Shown in pieces: positions 22,769 through 33,890 of a DNA stretch of 64,000 bases; positions within the stretch are counted from its first letter, which is position 1, and the number at the start of each line of letters is the position of its first letter. The position numbers and the translations under genes are program-made. Location of the stretch: positions 1 to 64,000 of the forward strand of contig JALJEE010001190.1 of the NCBI GenBank assembly GCA_023231475.1, given 5' to 3'. The stretch comes from Seison nebaliae (lineage: Eukaryota > Rotifera > Pararotatoria > Seisonacea > Seisonidae). The notes under the pieces were generated by a model. The model had not been told where the DNA came from. It did no database searches and saw nothing but the letters and a program-made list of their open reading frames with translations.

Positions 22769-25547
22769 ATGACAACTTTTGTGAGGATTACACTTCTCTT
22801 CCTTCTGTTAATTCATTCAATCATCATCCTCTCCGCCATCACTCCAATATCATCAGAAAGCGTAACCAATGGAAAGAATCATACGAAGTTCCAATTTTTC
22901 TTCTTTCACATTTGCTAATATCAATTTAATTTTGAATCGACAATTTTTTTCGAAATTTGAAATTCTGAAAATATATTCAAATTTATTATTTGAAATTTGT
23001 CAAATCGTCAAATTTTAATTTGTCAATCAAAGTACTTTTAGTTTGTTAAATGATTTACCAGAAACCAACTTCACCGAGAGGGAACATGAGACTGGTATGA
23101 ATATATTTTTTATTCTGTCAGTTGTCGGTTTTTATTTCTCACAAATTATTTCTCCCAATTAAAAACTATTTCATTGTAGCAATATGTGTTCTACTCGTTC
23201 ATTTGTTAATAAAAACACGATTCCATTATCTTCCGGAGAGTGTGGCCGTTGTGTTTCTGGGAGCGGTTATTGGATTAATTGTTCGGATTTTCCAGAATTA
23301 TGATATTGGCGATTGGAGAGTTAATTTTCTTCTAAACTCAATACTTCTTAAATAAGAACTATTAGAATGAAGAAGCTTTTGAACCGACAACATTCTTTCT
23401 TGTCTTGTTACCACCGATCATGTTCGAAAGCGGTTACAATTTACATAAAGGAAATTTTTTCCAAAATATTGGAAGTATCTGCATCTTCGCCATCTTCGGA
23501 ACGATGATGTCAGCTATGACGATTGGTGTTGGATTATATTTTTTGGGAAAGGCAGCTGTCATTTACAGTTTGGGATGGAAAGCTTCTTTCGCTTTCGGTT
23601 CTTTAATTTCAGCTGTCGATCCCGTTGCTACTTTGGCAATCTTCAAAGCTTTAGATGTCGATCCTTTACTTTACATGTTGGTGTTTGGTGAGAGTATTAT
23701 GAATGATGCAGTCGCTATCGTTTTAGCATCGTTAATTCAATTTTTAATTATTTCCATTCTCATTAAACAACATTTTAGAACTGTATATGAGATCGATGAC
23801 AATATGAATAATCAGATGATGATACTCCAATTCCTTACCAAATTCTTCCTCATGTTTTTCGGATCTGCAATCATCGGCGTTTTAAGTGCACTATTGAGTG
23901 CACTCTTATTTAAACATGTCGATTTACGTCGAACACCTTCATTGGAAATTGCGATGATGTTCGTTTTTATGTATGCTCCTTACGGTTTGGCTGAAGGATT
24001 GAAAATGAGCGGTTTTTCAAATTATTTCCTAAATATAATTTTTTCATTTTAATCAAATTTTCAAAAAAAAATCCAGGAATTATGGCAATCTTATGCGCTG
24101 GCATTGTAATGTCACATTACACTCATCTAAACTTATCTCCAATTACTCAAATAACGGTACAGCAAACTTTCCGAACATTAGCATTCCTCTCAGGTGTGAA
24201 TTTCTCATTCCAATTATCATAAAATTTTTCCAAAATTTTTTTTAAATTTTTTTAGAGACTTGTGTGTTTGCTTATTTGGGATTAGCTATTTTCAGTTTTA
24301 AACACATTTTCAAACCATCTCTCTTAATTTGGACCATCGTTAGAAATTTGAGCTAAAGGAACCGTTTTTAAACTTCTTTTCCAGGTTCTCGTATTATTAG
24401 GACGAGCTGCGAATATTTTTCCATTATCATTCATCCTGAATTTCTTCCGAGCTCATCGTATTACAAAACGGATGCAATTCATCATGTGGTTCTCGGGATT
24501 ACGTGGAGCAGTGGCGTTTGCACTTTCACTCAATATTGAATTCCGAGGAGCATATGCGAATGAAATTCGACATGTCACTGTCACTCTCACTTTGTTGACG
24601 GTTCTATTTACGACGCTCGTTTTAGGCGGAGCTACTATGCCAGTGATGAAATGTTTGAAAACTGAACGACAAACAATTGAACGGAATAATGCATTCATCA
24701 GTAAAACGATCGAAATAGTTTAGAAATTGTTAAATTGTCTAATAATTCTCTTGTTAAGGGTCAAACTATCGATCAACAATGGTATAATTCGGAATTGACC
24801 GATTCGGATTCTCCCCATCAGTTACATGTTCATATTGAACATGGCGGAAGAAATCGACGAACTTCGATGTCGAAACGTTTAGCGACACGACATCGATCAA
24901 ATCATCGGAACGTTTTCGTCAAATTTGACAATATTTATTTGAGACCATTCTTCACCAGGAAAGTCACCATGAAAGTTAGTTAATGAATAAATGTATTGAG
25001 AATAATGGGAATTTCGGTAGGAATTGCAAGAAGGGAAACAACAAATGTCGAACTTCACTTCTCAATGGTATATCGACATTTGTGGGAACGATCTTGAACA
25101 TCCTGAAGCATTTGAAGTCGATGAATTATGTGAGAAGAATACGAAGAGTTCTGTTATTAAGAATTTGAATCACAATCAAAATAGGTTATTAACATCATCA
25201 ATTGGTGGTGTTGGTGGTAGTTCTTCATCGTCGATGAAAAATGATTTCCAAAAGAAGAAGAAGAATCGAGTCAGGTAAAAAATTATCTTTCGATTATTTT
25301 TAAAGAAATTGTTTCGTGAAGGTTCAGTGACAATGAAGAACTTTGGTATCCCTCATCGAATAGAATGGGGAGTAATGATAATAATAATTTTAATAATAAC
25401 AATGAATATGAGAAGAGGAGAAACAATGATGATGATGACGATGATGATGATGATGATAAGAATGACGATGATAATGAAACGTTATTAGAAGATTTGGAAG
25501 AGAACACTATTCTTAATGAAAAAGTAAATAACACATTTCCTAAATGA
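22769..25547 (+). CDS. SLC9A8: Sodium/proton exchanger NHE8 (SLC9A8-like)
   Basis: Cation/proton antiporter of Golgi, endosome and apical membranes. A signal peptide (RITLLFLLLIHSIIILSAI) starts at ATG 22769. A short lumenal segment (NDLPETNFTEREHETGMNIF) and a TM with HYLPESVAVVFLGAV follow. The hallmark FESGYNLHKGNFFQNIGS, then FAFGSLISAVDPVATLAIF, and the ion-binding GESIMNDAVAIVL with its Asn-Asp pair are intact. RTPSLEIAMMFVFMYAPYGL, MSHYTHLNLSPITQ and FIMWFSGLRGAVAFALSLN also match NHE8. There are at least nine exons with introns of about 40-75 nt, such as the 42-nt one after IEI at 24719. The tail differs from vertebrate NHE8: it ends in a Ser/Gly/Lys segment and a run of about eleven Asp, then DNETLLEDLEEN. 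Confidence 0.92.
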
Positions 25548-27798
25548 CATCTCCTCGCCATCTACACTCTTGTACATCAAAACAGTATGTCTTTCTTTTC
25601 CTTTAATTTTCCACTTCAATATCATTCTATTCTTCTCAAACGTATTTATGAATCTGTTTCCCAATTCACACAACTATATTTTTTCCAATTACACAATCAT
25701 TTATTTTCCTAATAAATTTCCAATCAGTTCTTCCGAATTATATGAAACTCAACAATTTTTTGTAAAAAAAAATTTAGTTCAACTTTGAGAGAATCATAAA
25801 TTTATGTTAATTAATTCTTATACTGATAAATGAGGAATAATGAGGATAAATCATCGAATGATTGAGGGGCATTAATCCATTAATTGATTGTGGATGATTG
25901 ACCATTTGGAAGATAAGTCTTAGTGGACTATCAACGTTCTTCAATTATAATTATGTTCTAAAGAAAGATAAATATGAGATAATTCCATGATAATTCGGGA
26001 ATATATATAGGGAATAATATATAGGGAAATTAGCAGATTTTGAATTAAAATGGAATCATCAGAAATTTAGTTGGGAGAATATGAGAGATTAAGTTGAGAT
26101 AATGATGAATAAATTTGTATGGAAATAAATATGGAAAGTTTAAGTTGCATGATGTTATGGGAATCGTGATGTGATATAATAGTTAGTCAGAATAACGAGT
26201 GAATAATCGAAGTATACATTACATCGAATTGTTATACAACACGATTTGTTTGGTTGAAGTGAATTGTGACTAATAATTTAGAATATATTTTCTCAACCAT
26301 TTCAATAGACCGTTTATCAAGATGTCACTTCCGTGATTCCCTCACAGTCTTTCCTTCTCAATTTTCCCAAAAGAATAAACCCAAAATTAAAGTTCGACAG
26401 ACCTATAACTAACTAAATGTAAATTAAATTGGAGGAACGAAGAATAAATTAGTAGTTAATTGGAGAGCAGATTGATTGGGAATTAATAACAGAAAAATTA
26501 TACCACAACTTTAATTATCGTTTAGAATTGAATGAATCATATGAAATTTAACGGATTCACTCGACGTTGTTTTGTGACATCATCGACGAATGATAAGTTA
26601 ATCGTTTCCCATATTATTTGCGTGTGGGATCAGGTTTAGTTGTTGAGAGAAATGAAATTTCTTCCGTTTTCATGAAGATGATGAGTCAGTGGACGGATGG
26701 AAGAAAGGAAGGAAGGAAATGTGAAGGAAAAAAAAAATTGAAAGAGATAATAAGATTAAAATCTTTTATCATCTTGTTCTCCTGTTCTGTTCCGTTTTTT
26801 CTTCTTCATCTCTTTTTTTCGTTGAACGATGTGGAGGTATATCTGATATCAACTACTGATCGACTTATACGTGAATTGGAAGGGAGATGAAGACGACGAC
26901 GAATACTATGATGATGAGAGTTTTAAAATATTTTTCATAAATTGTTCTTCGTTTTTAGCGTTTGCGGATGATATGAAAAATGAGGAAACTTTTCCATCTT
27001 TTCTATCCATTCATTCATTCGTTTCACGATGAATATTTGATGATTCATAAAAAATTTCCTAATTTTATATAATCGTCACATAATTATTAATTGTTGTTAT
27101 TCGTTATTCATTCTTCCGTTGTTACCCGTCCCCATCGGGAGCATATTACCGTATAGCTCCCGTATAATGGTGAAAAGAGAAAATTTATTTCTCTACTAGA
27201 CCAAGTTATGACTCATGAATTATGAATCAAACATTTTTACATTTATCATTTCTTTCCGTAAATATCGATGTATAAATCATCTGAATAATCGAAACATGTT
27301 CTACTAATTAGAGGAATATTAATTTGATTTATTTCCCAATGTCAACTACAAATTTCCCATTAACCATATTTCTTATGTAAACCACGACTCAATTTACCTA
27401 ATACGTATGTAAATTTTATATTAACATTAAAGCAAAAAAAAATGTTTTTATGAACTATTATTAGTTTCTATGTCATCTTATTACCTAAATAGGACCCCTA
27501 ATTTCAAGGTGCTTGGAATAATAGTGACTTGAAATAAGTTCATCAGTTGGAAAAAATAGATATTTATTCTTTTGCTTAATAATAAACAATTAGTAATAGC
27601 AACAATTAATTTGTGGAAGAAGAAGAAGAAGAAAAGGTACGAAGGAAAGTCGATGCATGTCAGTTCGTTTCAAGATCATCACTCCTCTCATCAAAATCAT
27701 TTGATGTCGGAAATTAATGATTTGGTTTGTATTTGATGGTGCGTGTTCTGTATTGTATTGTGATGAATTGCTTGATTGATATATTAATCAATGATTTT
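25548..27798. other. Intergenic, 2.25 kb
   Basis: It lies between the convergent 3' ends of NHE8 and the AKAP7-like gene, where such a long gap is unusual for this region. I see no supported gene. An open frame of 90 codons at 26618 is low in complexity. A small perfect hairpin (CGGGAGC ... GCTCCCG, 7-bp stem, 13-base loop) is at 27136-27162, and a (GAA)-rich run is near 27616-27635. Confidence 0.45.
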
Positions 27799-28515
27799 TT
27801 AGATTGGTGAACGTAGAGGAGGAAATACTATTGTCTTTTCACTATAATATCCATCCGATATCACGCGACTACTTCCTTCGCCCATTCGACATAGTGAAAC
27901 ACGATCGAATCGACAAATATTTTCTTTACTTTTTTTCTTCTTTTCTTCTTCTTCTTCTTTTCTATCTAGTCTCCTTAGAGCTATCTTCTTGTTCAGTTTC
28001 CCCGAGAAGACGTTGAATTTGAGGAATTGCAGAAATTTTTTTATTTTATATCTTTCCCGCCATCCACATTTCCAAATGGTTAAATGAGGATTCTCCCATT
28101 CTTGTGGTGATGTTATAACATTATTCTCCAACAACTTCTTTTCAATAATATCATAAATTTTTCTCATATTTCTCATATCGTTACTACTCGTTGTCGACAG
28201 ATAGATAACAGTTCCTTCATTGAACGTATCGATTTCGTTCAAATTTACTTTGATCGGTAAATGATCCGTTAGTGATGCTTGACATTTCTCTATCGCTCGA
28301 CAACATCGATCCACTTCGTTCTTACTCTCAAAGTTGAATAGAAACAACGTCATATGCATTCGTTCGGGAGGAATTGTCTGTTTTCGAAATTTCTCCGTTT
28401 CCACATCGGTAAACAGTTCGTCCGTTATCTCTCCCACTCCCTTCAAACTTTTCTCACATTTCAATGGAAGACTAAGAAAATGAGTATATCTTCTTTGCAT
28501 ATTGCCACTTCTCAT
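27799..28515 (-). CDS. AKAP7-like 2H phosphoesterase-fold protein
   Basis: A single exon of 238 aa. It has the two His-x-Thr motifs of the 2H phosphoesterase superfamily, HMTLFLF near residue 54 and HLTIWK near residue 145, about 90 residues apart. The opening THFLSLPL and the closing RVSLCRMGEGSS...DGYYSEKTIVF parallel the central domain of AKAP7 gamma and ASCC1. Family members hydrolyse or bind 2',5'- or cyclic phosphate ends, and AKAP7 gamma degrades 2-5A. A Lys/Glu-rich insert (EEEEEKKKKSKEN) interrupts the C-terminal part. Both catalytic His and both Thr are kept, so it may be active; the substrate is unknown. It is divergent from FMNL. Confidence 0.75.
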   Translation of the reverse strand: MRSGNMQRRYTHFLSLPLKCEKSLKGVGEITDELFTDVETEKFRKQTIPPERMHMTLFLFNFESKNEVDRCCRAIEKCQASLTDHLPIKVNLNEIDTFNEGTVIYLSTTSSNDMRNMRKIYDIIEKKLLENNVITSPQEWENPHLTIWKCGWRERYKIKKFLQFLKFNVFSGKLNKKIALRRLDRKEEEEEKKKKSKENICRFDRVSLCRMGEGSSRVISDGYYSEKTIVFPPLRSPI

Positions 28516-29193
28516 CTTTTAATATTGTTATTTGTTTTTATCTTATTTCATTTTACCAAAAAAAAATCAGTCTGTATAAAAAAGAGAAATGAAGTGAAAC
28601 TTAATAAATTTCTTGTATAGAATTTAGTATTAGGTATTAACATAAAATGTTTAGTTTTATTTCGAAATGAAAGTAATTTCAAACCGAAATTATGAAAATT
28701 TTATCTCAAACTAACTTTTGCTTTAACTAGAAAAACTCCATTTCCCCATTATAGAACTTTAAATTTTCTTAGAATTTATAAGTTGACTCTCAAAAATAAA
28801 GTAGGTTAGTTAACCGTTTTAATTTCTTCCCGAATAGTTTACTCAAGTAAGAAGTACTTTGTATAGGAGAGATACTTTTCCTTATCAGTTGTTAGTGGTT
28901 AAATATTTGTTGTAAGATAAACAAAGTTAGTGTTCATTTATGAGTTCATTTTTTTATAAAGTTGATTATTGATTAATCCTACTAATGTAGCTCAATCAAA
29001 GAGATAGATCGTATTTTAAAATTCTCCACAAATTATTTTTAAATAAAAATTTAAATTTTAAGCTTTGATCTGACAAACAGGTCAGAATTGGTCATTTCTC
29101 CATTTTTGAATGATTTTTGTGGGATAATTGTTTTGTCAGGACAGACGACTGTTATATTATTAGTTTCTTTTTCATAGAATGTAAATAAGGAGA
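28516..29193. promoter_or_regulatory. Divergent region between the AKAP7-like gene and FMNL
   Basis: About 680 bases with no coding potential, expected to hold the promoters of both genes. A splice-acceptor-like TTTTTCATAG lies 18 bases before the FMNL ATG, so a non-coding first exon further left is likely. Confidence 0.4.
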
Positions 29194-32100
29194 ATGACAT
29201 CGAATGCATTGCATCGTTACACGATTAAATGTCCACTTCCACCTACCGAAGAGTTGGAGAAGCGTTTCGTGAAAGCATTAGCTACTCTTGATTTACCTCC
29301 AGACAAAGCGAAAAGATTGAAACAATATCCAGATGAGAAGAAATGGGAGTTCGTTCTAGATCAGGAACAATTCACAGAGAAACATCCGCCGTCGTTTTAT
29401 ATCGAAAAACTGCGAAGTGTTCTCGATCCAAATGCGAATGGACATTCAAATAAATTTATTACGAAAAGAAAAACATATTTGCAGCGACATCAATTATCTG
29501 CATCGATTTTGAAAGATTTGGAAATTTCGTTGAGAACGAATCAAATTCAATGGGTGAAAGATTTCTTGGACGAGAGTAATGATGGATTGTCTATATTGGT
29601 TGAATATCTTCATTTCCTCGATAAATTGATGCAGGAACCGTTAGATGAGAAACGTCATTGGAATCATCGATCTGTTCGTTATCAGAATCAAGATCAATCA
29701 AATAATGTTAATGGAACTGATAACAACAATAACAGTAATAATAATAATAATACTAATAATAATGTGATGGGAAATTCGAGATGGAATCAATTTAAGAAGG
29801 AATTGATTGAAGCGACATCGCAGAATTTGACTGAATCATTCGATAGAAATAAAGATTCGAAACGATACAAGATCGCTAAACAAAATCGATTATTAGTTTA
29901 TGAGGATGTGCATTGGTGTATCATGTGTATGAGAGCGATCATGAATCATCAACAAGGATTCAATATGGTCGTCAATCAGGAATCGGCAATTACCGGAATT
30001 GTTCTCAGTCTCAAACATGATCATTTGAGAACGAAATGTTTAGTACTCGAATTATTAGCGGCATTATGTTTGGTATGTGGTGGACATTCAGTTATTTTGA
30101 ATGCATTCGACAATTTTAAAATGGTATATGGTGAACGATATCGTTTCGAGACGTTAATGAATGATTTCATGAATCCGTCTGAATTTAATATCGATTTCAT
30201 GGTTGCATGTATGCAATTCATCAATATCGTCGTTCATTCCAGTCCCGATCTCAATCATCGAGTTTATCTCCAATGGCAATTCACACATCTTGGATTGGAT
30301 ATATATATAAAACATTTAGAGAAGGAATGTGAAAGTGATAGATTACGAGCACAAATTCAAGCTTATTGTGACAATTATTTCAATGTTCAACAATTACAAG
30401 AAGATGCTGATATGAAACAGAATGCTCTCGATAAATTAAGTGAATTAGAGGAACAATTAGCCATTTTGAATGATCAATTCCAACAACAGGAAAATGATGC
30501 ACTTGAGAAAATTGTGAAATTGACGAAAACATCGCAGGAAACAAAAGAACTTTCAGACAAACTCCAAAAAACTGTAAATGAGCAGAAATTGATGATTCAA
30601 GAGAAGAATGAAAAATTGGAATTGTTAAAGAGACAGAACGAACAACTGACATCATGTGCACAAGTAATGCACGAAAAAGAAATGGTGGAAATTAAGTCTT
30701 TGGATTCGAAGAAATTAAACGGTAAGGATAAGAATAAATCGATTGTCAATTCATCAAATCAAAATAAATCATTTAATGAATCGATTGGGTCATCAGTGGC
30801 ACCAGCACCTCCACCACCTCCACCGCCTCCTCCTCCACCGCCGCCACCACCACCACCTCCAATTTCTTTAACTTCACTGTTTGATGATTCGGTGAATAAG
30901 CCGTCACAACTGATAACTATCAAGAGGAAAATAAAGACGAAACATCGTCTCCCAAATTTGAATTGGATGACATTGACACCTCAACAAATAAAAGGAACCA
31001 TTTTCTGTTCAGTTGATGATGAGAAGAAATTGGATGTGATCGATTTCGATACATTCGAAGAATTATTTAAATCGAACAATCAATATTCTTTAATGAATTC
31101 CGATTATTTATGTAATAAAATGTTGGATAATCATGATGGTGGAATGACCGTTTCGACGGTTCGTGGTAGATTAAGAAAACCAGAGAAAAAGACGTTGTTG
31201 GAACCGCAACGACAAAGGAATTTAGGAATTGTAAGTCGACGAATCGATTTGAATAAATTGGATATTTATCGCAGTATCAATAATTTCGATATTCATAAAT
31301 TGGGAAGTGATGTCGTTGACGTTCTCCTTCACTGTGTCCCTACTGATCATGAAATCAATACTTTCAAATCATATGTTTCCGAAGGTAAATGTGTGACGTT
31401 GTTGAGTGAAGAAGATCAATTTCTTTATGAATTAACGAAAATCGAACGACTACACACCAAATTGAATGTAATCAATTTCATTTATACGTTCGACGATTCC
31501 GTCAAACAATTAGGTCCTCAAATTAATGCTATCATCGCTGCATCCACATCATTACGTCGAAGTGAGAAGTTGAGTGAAGTTCTCGAAATCATTCTTGCTA
31601 TCGGCAACTACATGAATAGTAATAAGAGAACCGTTGCTTATGGTTTCAAGTTGACGTCGTTAGATCTGTTATTGGAAACGAAAGCATCTCAAGACAAAAG
31701 GATAAGTATCGTGCATTTTATTGCCGAGACGATTTGTCAACGATTTTCACATTTGAAGAATTTCTATACAGAATTGGATTATGTGGAGAAAGCGTCGACC
31801 GTTTCTTTAACGAATGTGAATGTTGATATTGATGAGTTGAGGAAAGGAATGCAAATCATTAAGAAAGAATATAATATTCGTTGTCAGAAACGTTCATCCA
31901 CAACCACCAGTACACCGAATGAGGAAGATGTTGGTCTGAAACTATTAAATAATTTCCTTCAACAATCAGAATCAAGATTGACGAATTTAATAACGAATGC
32001 CAAATTGGCAAATGAGGAATATGAGGAATGTGTTCAATTTTTCGCTGAGAATTCACGTACCATTCAACCAAATATCTTTTTCTCTTTATTCGTTCGTTTC

Positions 32101-32607
32101 CATAAAGCATTCGATTCTGCTATCAAAGACAATTTGGAACGAGAAGAACATAAACATAAAATGGAATTGATCCAACAACAACAACAACAGCAGAAAGAGA
32201 ATGTGAAGAATGAAGTGAATTGTTCTGGTGGAATTGTCGTTAATAAAACAACGAAAAAAACACCGAAAGAATTGAATGAAGAAAGAATGTCGAAATTGAA
32301 TGATGAATTGTTGAAAACAATTTTTAATAAGAACAACAACATTACTAATGGTAATGACGTGAATCATCATCGGAAGAATGGAATTGGAAATGATGGACAT
32401 CGTTTACCATTAAGGAATCATCAAAAGAAAAGTCCTTCACGAAAAGGATATTTAGGCGACGGTGGTTTTGAAGAACTGATCAATCAACTCAACACCAATC
32501 CTTATCGAAGGGAGGATGGCGAGAGAAGAAGACGATATCGAACGAAAGAAACGGAAAACCAAAATATCAATAATTCTCGTTATAACTGTACGACAATTCC
32601 TGAATGA
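29194..32607 (+). CDS. FMNL: Formin-like protein (FMNL/FRL), single coding exon
   Basis: Actin nucleator and elongator acting under Cdc42/Rac. The N-terminal GTPase-binding/FH3 region is at about residues 15-385 (LPPDKAKRLKQYPDEKKWEF; SLRTNQIQWVKDFLDE; LVLELLAALCLVCGGHSVIL; NIDFMVACMQFINIVVHSS), a close match to FMNL1-3. An Asn-rich insert is at about 168-190. A coiled coil covers about 395-490, an FH1 with some 20 consecutive Pro is near 536-556, and FH2 covers about 570-1000 (RLPNLNWMTLTPQQIKGTIF; LLLETKASQDKRISIVHFIA). The C-terminal autoinhibitory motif is seen as FEELINQLNTNPYRR followed by basic residues. All 1137 codons are in one exon, unlike most neighbours. The N-terminus (MTSNALHRY) lacks the MGN myristoylation start of vertebrate FMNLs; an in-frame stop lies just upstream. 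Confidence 0.95.
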   Translation: MTSNALHRYTIKCPLPPTEELEKRFVKALATLDLPPDKAKRLKQYPDEKKWEFVLDQEQFTEKHPPSFYIEKLRSVLDPNANGHSNKFITKRKTYLQRHQLSASILKDLEISLRTNQIQWVKDFLDESNDGLSILVEYLHFLDKLMQEPLDEKRHWNHRSVRYQNQDQSNNVNGTDNNNNSNNNNNTNNNVMGNSRWNQFKKELIEATSQNLTESFDRNKDSKRYKIAKQNRLLVYEDVHWCIMCMRAIMNHQQGFNMVVNQESAITGIVLSLKHDHLRTKCLVLELLAALCLVCGGHSVILNAFDNFKMVYGERYRFETLMNDFMNPSEFNIDFMVACMQFINIVVHSSPDLNHRVYLQWQFTHLGLDIYIKHLEKECESDRLRAQIQAYCDNYFNVQQLQEDADMKQNALDKLSELEEQLAILNDQFQQQENDALEKIVKLTKTSQETKELSDKLQKTVNEQKLMIQEKNEKLELLKRQNEQLTSCAQVMHEKEMVEIKSLDSKKLNGKDKNKSIVNSSNQNKSFNESIGSSVAPAPPPPPPPPPPPPPPPPPPISLTSLFDDSVNKPSQLITIKRKIKTKHRLPNLNWMTLTPQQIKGTIFCSVDDEKKLDVIDFDTFEELFKSNNQYSLMNSDYLCNKMLDNHDGGMTVSTVRGRLRKPEKKTLLEPQRQRNLGIVSRRIDLNKLDIYRSINNFDIHKLGSDVVDVLLHCVPTDHEINTFKSYVSEGKCVTLLSEEDQFLYELTKIERLHTKLNVINFIYTFDDSVKQLGPQINAIIAASTSLRRSEKLSEVLEIILAIGNYMNSNKRTVAYGFKLTSLDLLLETKASQDKRISIVHFIAETICQRFSHLKNFYTELDYVEKASTVSLTNVNVDIDELRKGMQIIKKEYNIRCQKRSSTTTSTPNEEDVGLKLLNNFLQQSESRLTNLITNAKLANEEYEECVQFFAENSRTIQPNIFFSLFVRFHKAFDSAIKDNLEREEHKHKMELIQQQQQQQKENVKNEVNCSGGIVVNKTTKKTPKELNEERMSKLNDELLKTIFNKNNNITNGNDVNHHRKNGIGNDGHRLPLRNHQKKSPSRKGYLGDGGFEELINQLNTNPYRREDGERRRRYRTKETENQNINNSRYNCTTIPE

Positions 32608-33353
32608 AATATTCTCATTTTTCCTATTTAAATTTTATTATTCCTCATTTTATTTTTTTTCTCGATTCATCATCGTTTCGATCTCAATCCTAATGAATCT
32701 TTACCATCTACCGTTTTACAATTTCCATATTATTCTCATTTTATTTCACTCCATTTTTTCACAATCTAATCTCCATCCTCCTCATTTTCCATACACATAC
32801 ACACGACCATTCAACAGTTTCGTGCACATAATTTACAATGAGCAATATGTACGGGAGTCAATTCATCAGCTGAATCTACAATGTCGACTGTCCACCAAAT
32901 TATTATTAATTTAATTTAATTATTAATAAAAAGATATTTTAATAACTTCCATCCGATTTAATCCTTTCGCTTGTACAAAGCTGACAAATAAAGTCATATA
33001 TTGATCATCTTCATACATTTTGATCATATGGAAAATATGCTTCTTGAATATTTGTTGAAACTTTAAAATATTTTCAAACTTAACTTCATGTTCTTCATTC
33101 TGTGAAAAACTTTAGAACTTCATTTTAAATTCTAATCTTTGTTAACTATTTGAATTTTGTAAGAAATGCATAAATCTGTTGAATAGAATATTTTAAAATT
33201 TTTTTAATTTTTCGCAATATAAAATTTTACATTTGAAATAGAGTTTTGAACATTACTGTAGATTACTTGGCTCTAAACATTGACTGACACAGCAAACATT
33301 CACATGGATATTCTAGTACGTTTTTAATCTGTTGAATATGGTTGTTGTACGTG
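32608..33353. other. Intergenic after FMNL
   Basis: It contains the FMNL 3' UTR (an AATAAA-like ATTAATAAAAAG near 32921) and AT-rich sequence up to the MULE relic. No gene is seen. Confidence 0.4.
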
Positions 33354-33890
33354 AGGAAACGACGAGAAAGTGTCGGAAGCAATCAGCAAAGCGGCTGAAC
33401 ACTCTTCCAAGGAAGTATGCACGGAATTACCTGACGTGAAGATTATGAAGCAGGCGTTGCGAAACTACAAGCTAATGAAGAAGATTCCGGTCGCGAACGA
33501 TACGTTTTTTGAAATTCCGCCTGGTCTGTTCATCCAGCATATAATTCCAATAAAGTTTATTTCAGTTAAATTCAGTTAAGTTTCAAGCTCAAGTCTGAAC
33601 TTAAGTTATAAACAAATCTAACAGTAAGTAAGTCTTATTGTAAGTTTTTATTGAGTTTTTATTTTGAGTTTAAACTATTAGTTGATATGGGCAAAAACTA
33701 CTAGGCTTAAACGAAAAAAAGTGTTTATTCTAAATACTAGTTTTTTTTGAGCAGTACAATAGACGATGACAATGAAGAAGAACCAAAGTCAATTTACGTT
33801 TCTACCGCTGAATGTATGAAATATTTGGAACAAGCATCACATATTTATGCGGATGGGACATTTTCGACATGTCATGTCCGAAATTTTTTC
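33354..33890 (+). mobile_element. MULE-type DNA transposon relic
   Basis: Two pieces of a Mutator-like (MULE) transposase region lie in order. The first, at 33354-33545, reads AISKAAEHSSKEVCTELPDV, MKQALRNYKLMKKIP and FFEIPPGL, resembling the segment before the MULE catalytic domain. The second, at about 33755-33890, reads IYVSTAECMKYLEQASHIYA then ADGTFSTC, the domain start with the first catalytic Asp of the DGTF motif. Some 200 bases of AT-rich filler separate them, perhaps a secondary insertion or an intron. The rest of the transposase is missing. No terminal repeats were located. Confidence 0.6.

Noticed and set aside
25283-25561. Serine-rich minus-strand frame over the NHE8 end
   Set aside because: It is the reverse reading of the poly-Asp GAT repeat of NHE8.
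26618-26890. 90-codon open frame between NHE8 and the AKAP7-like gene
   Set aside because: Low-complexity Lys/Phe-rich sequence with no domain and no splice partner.
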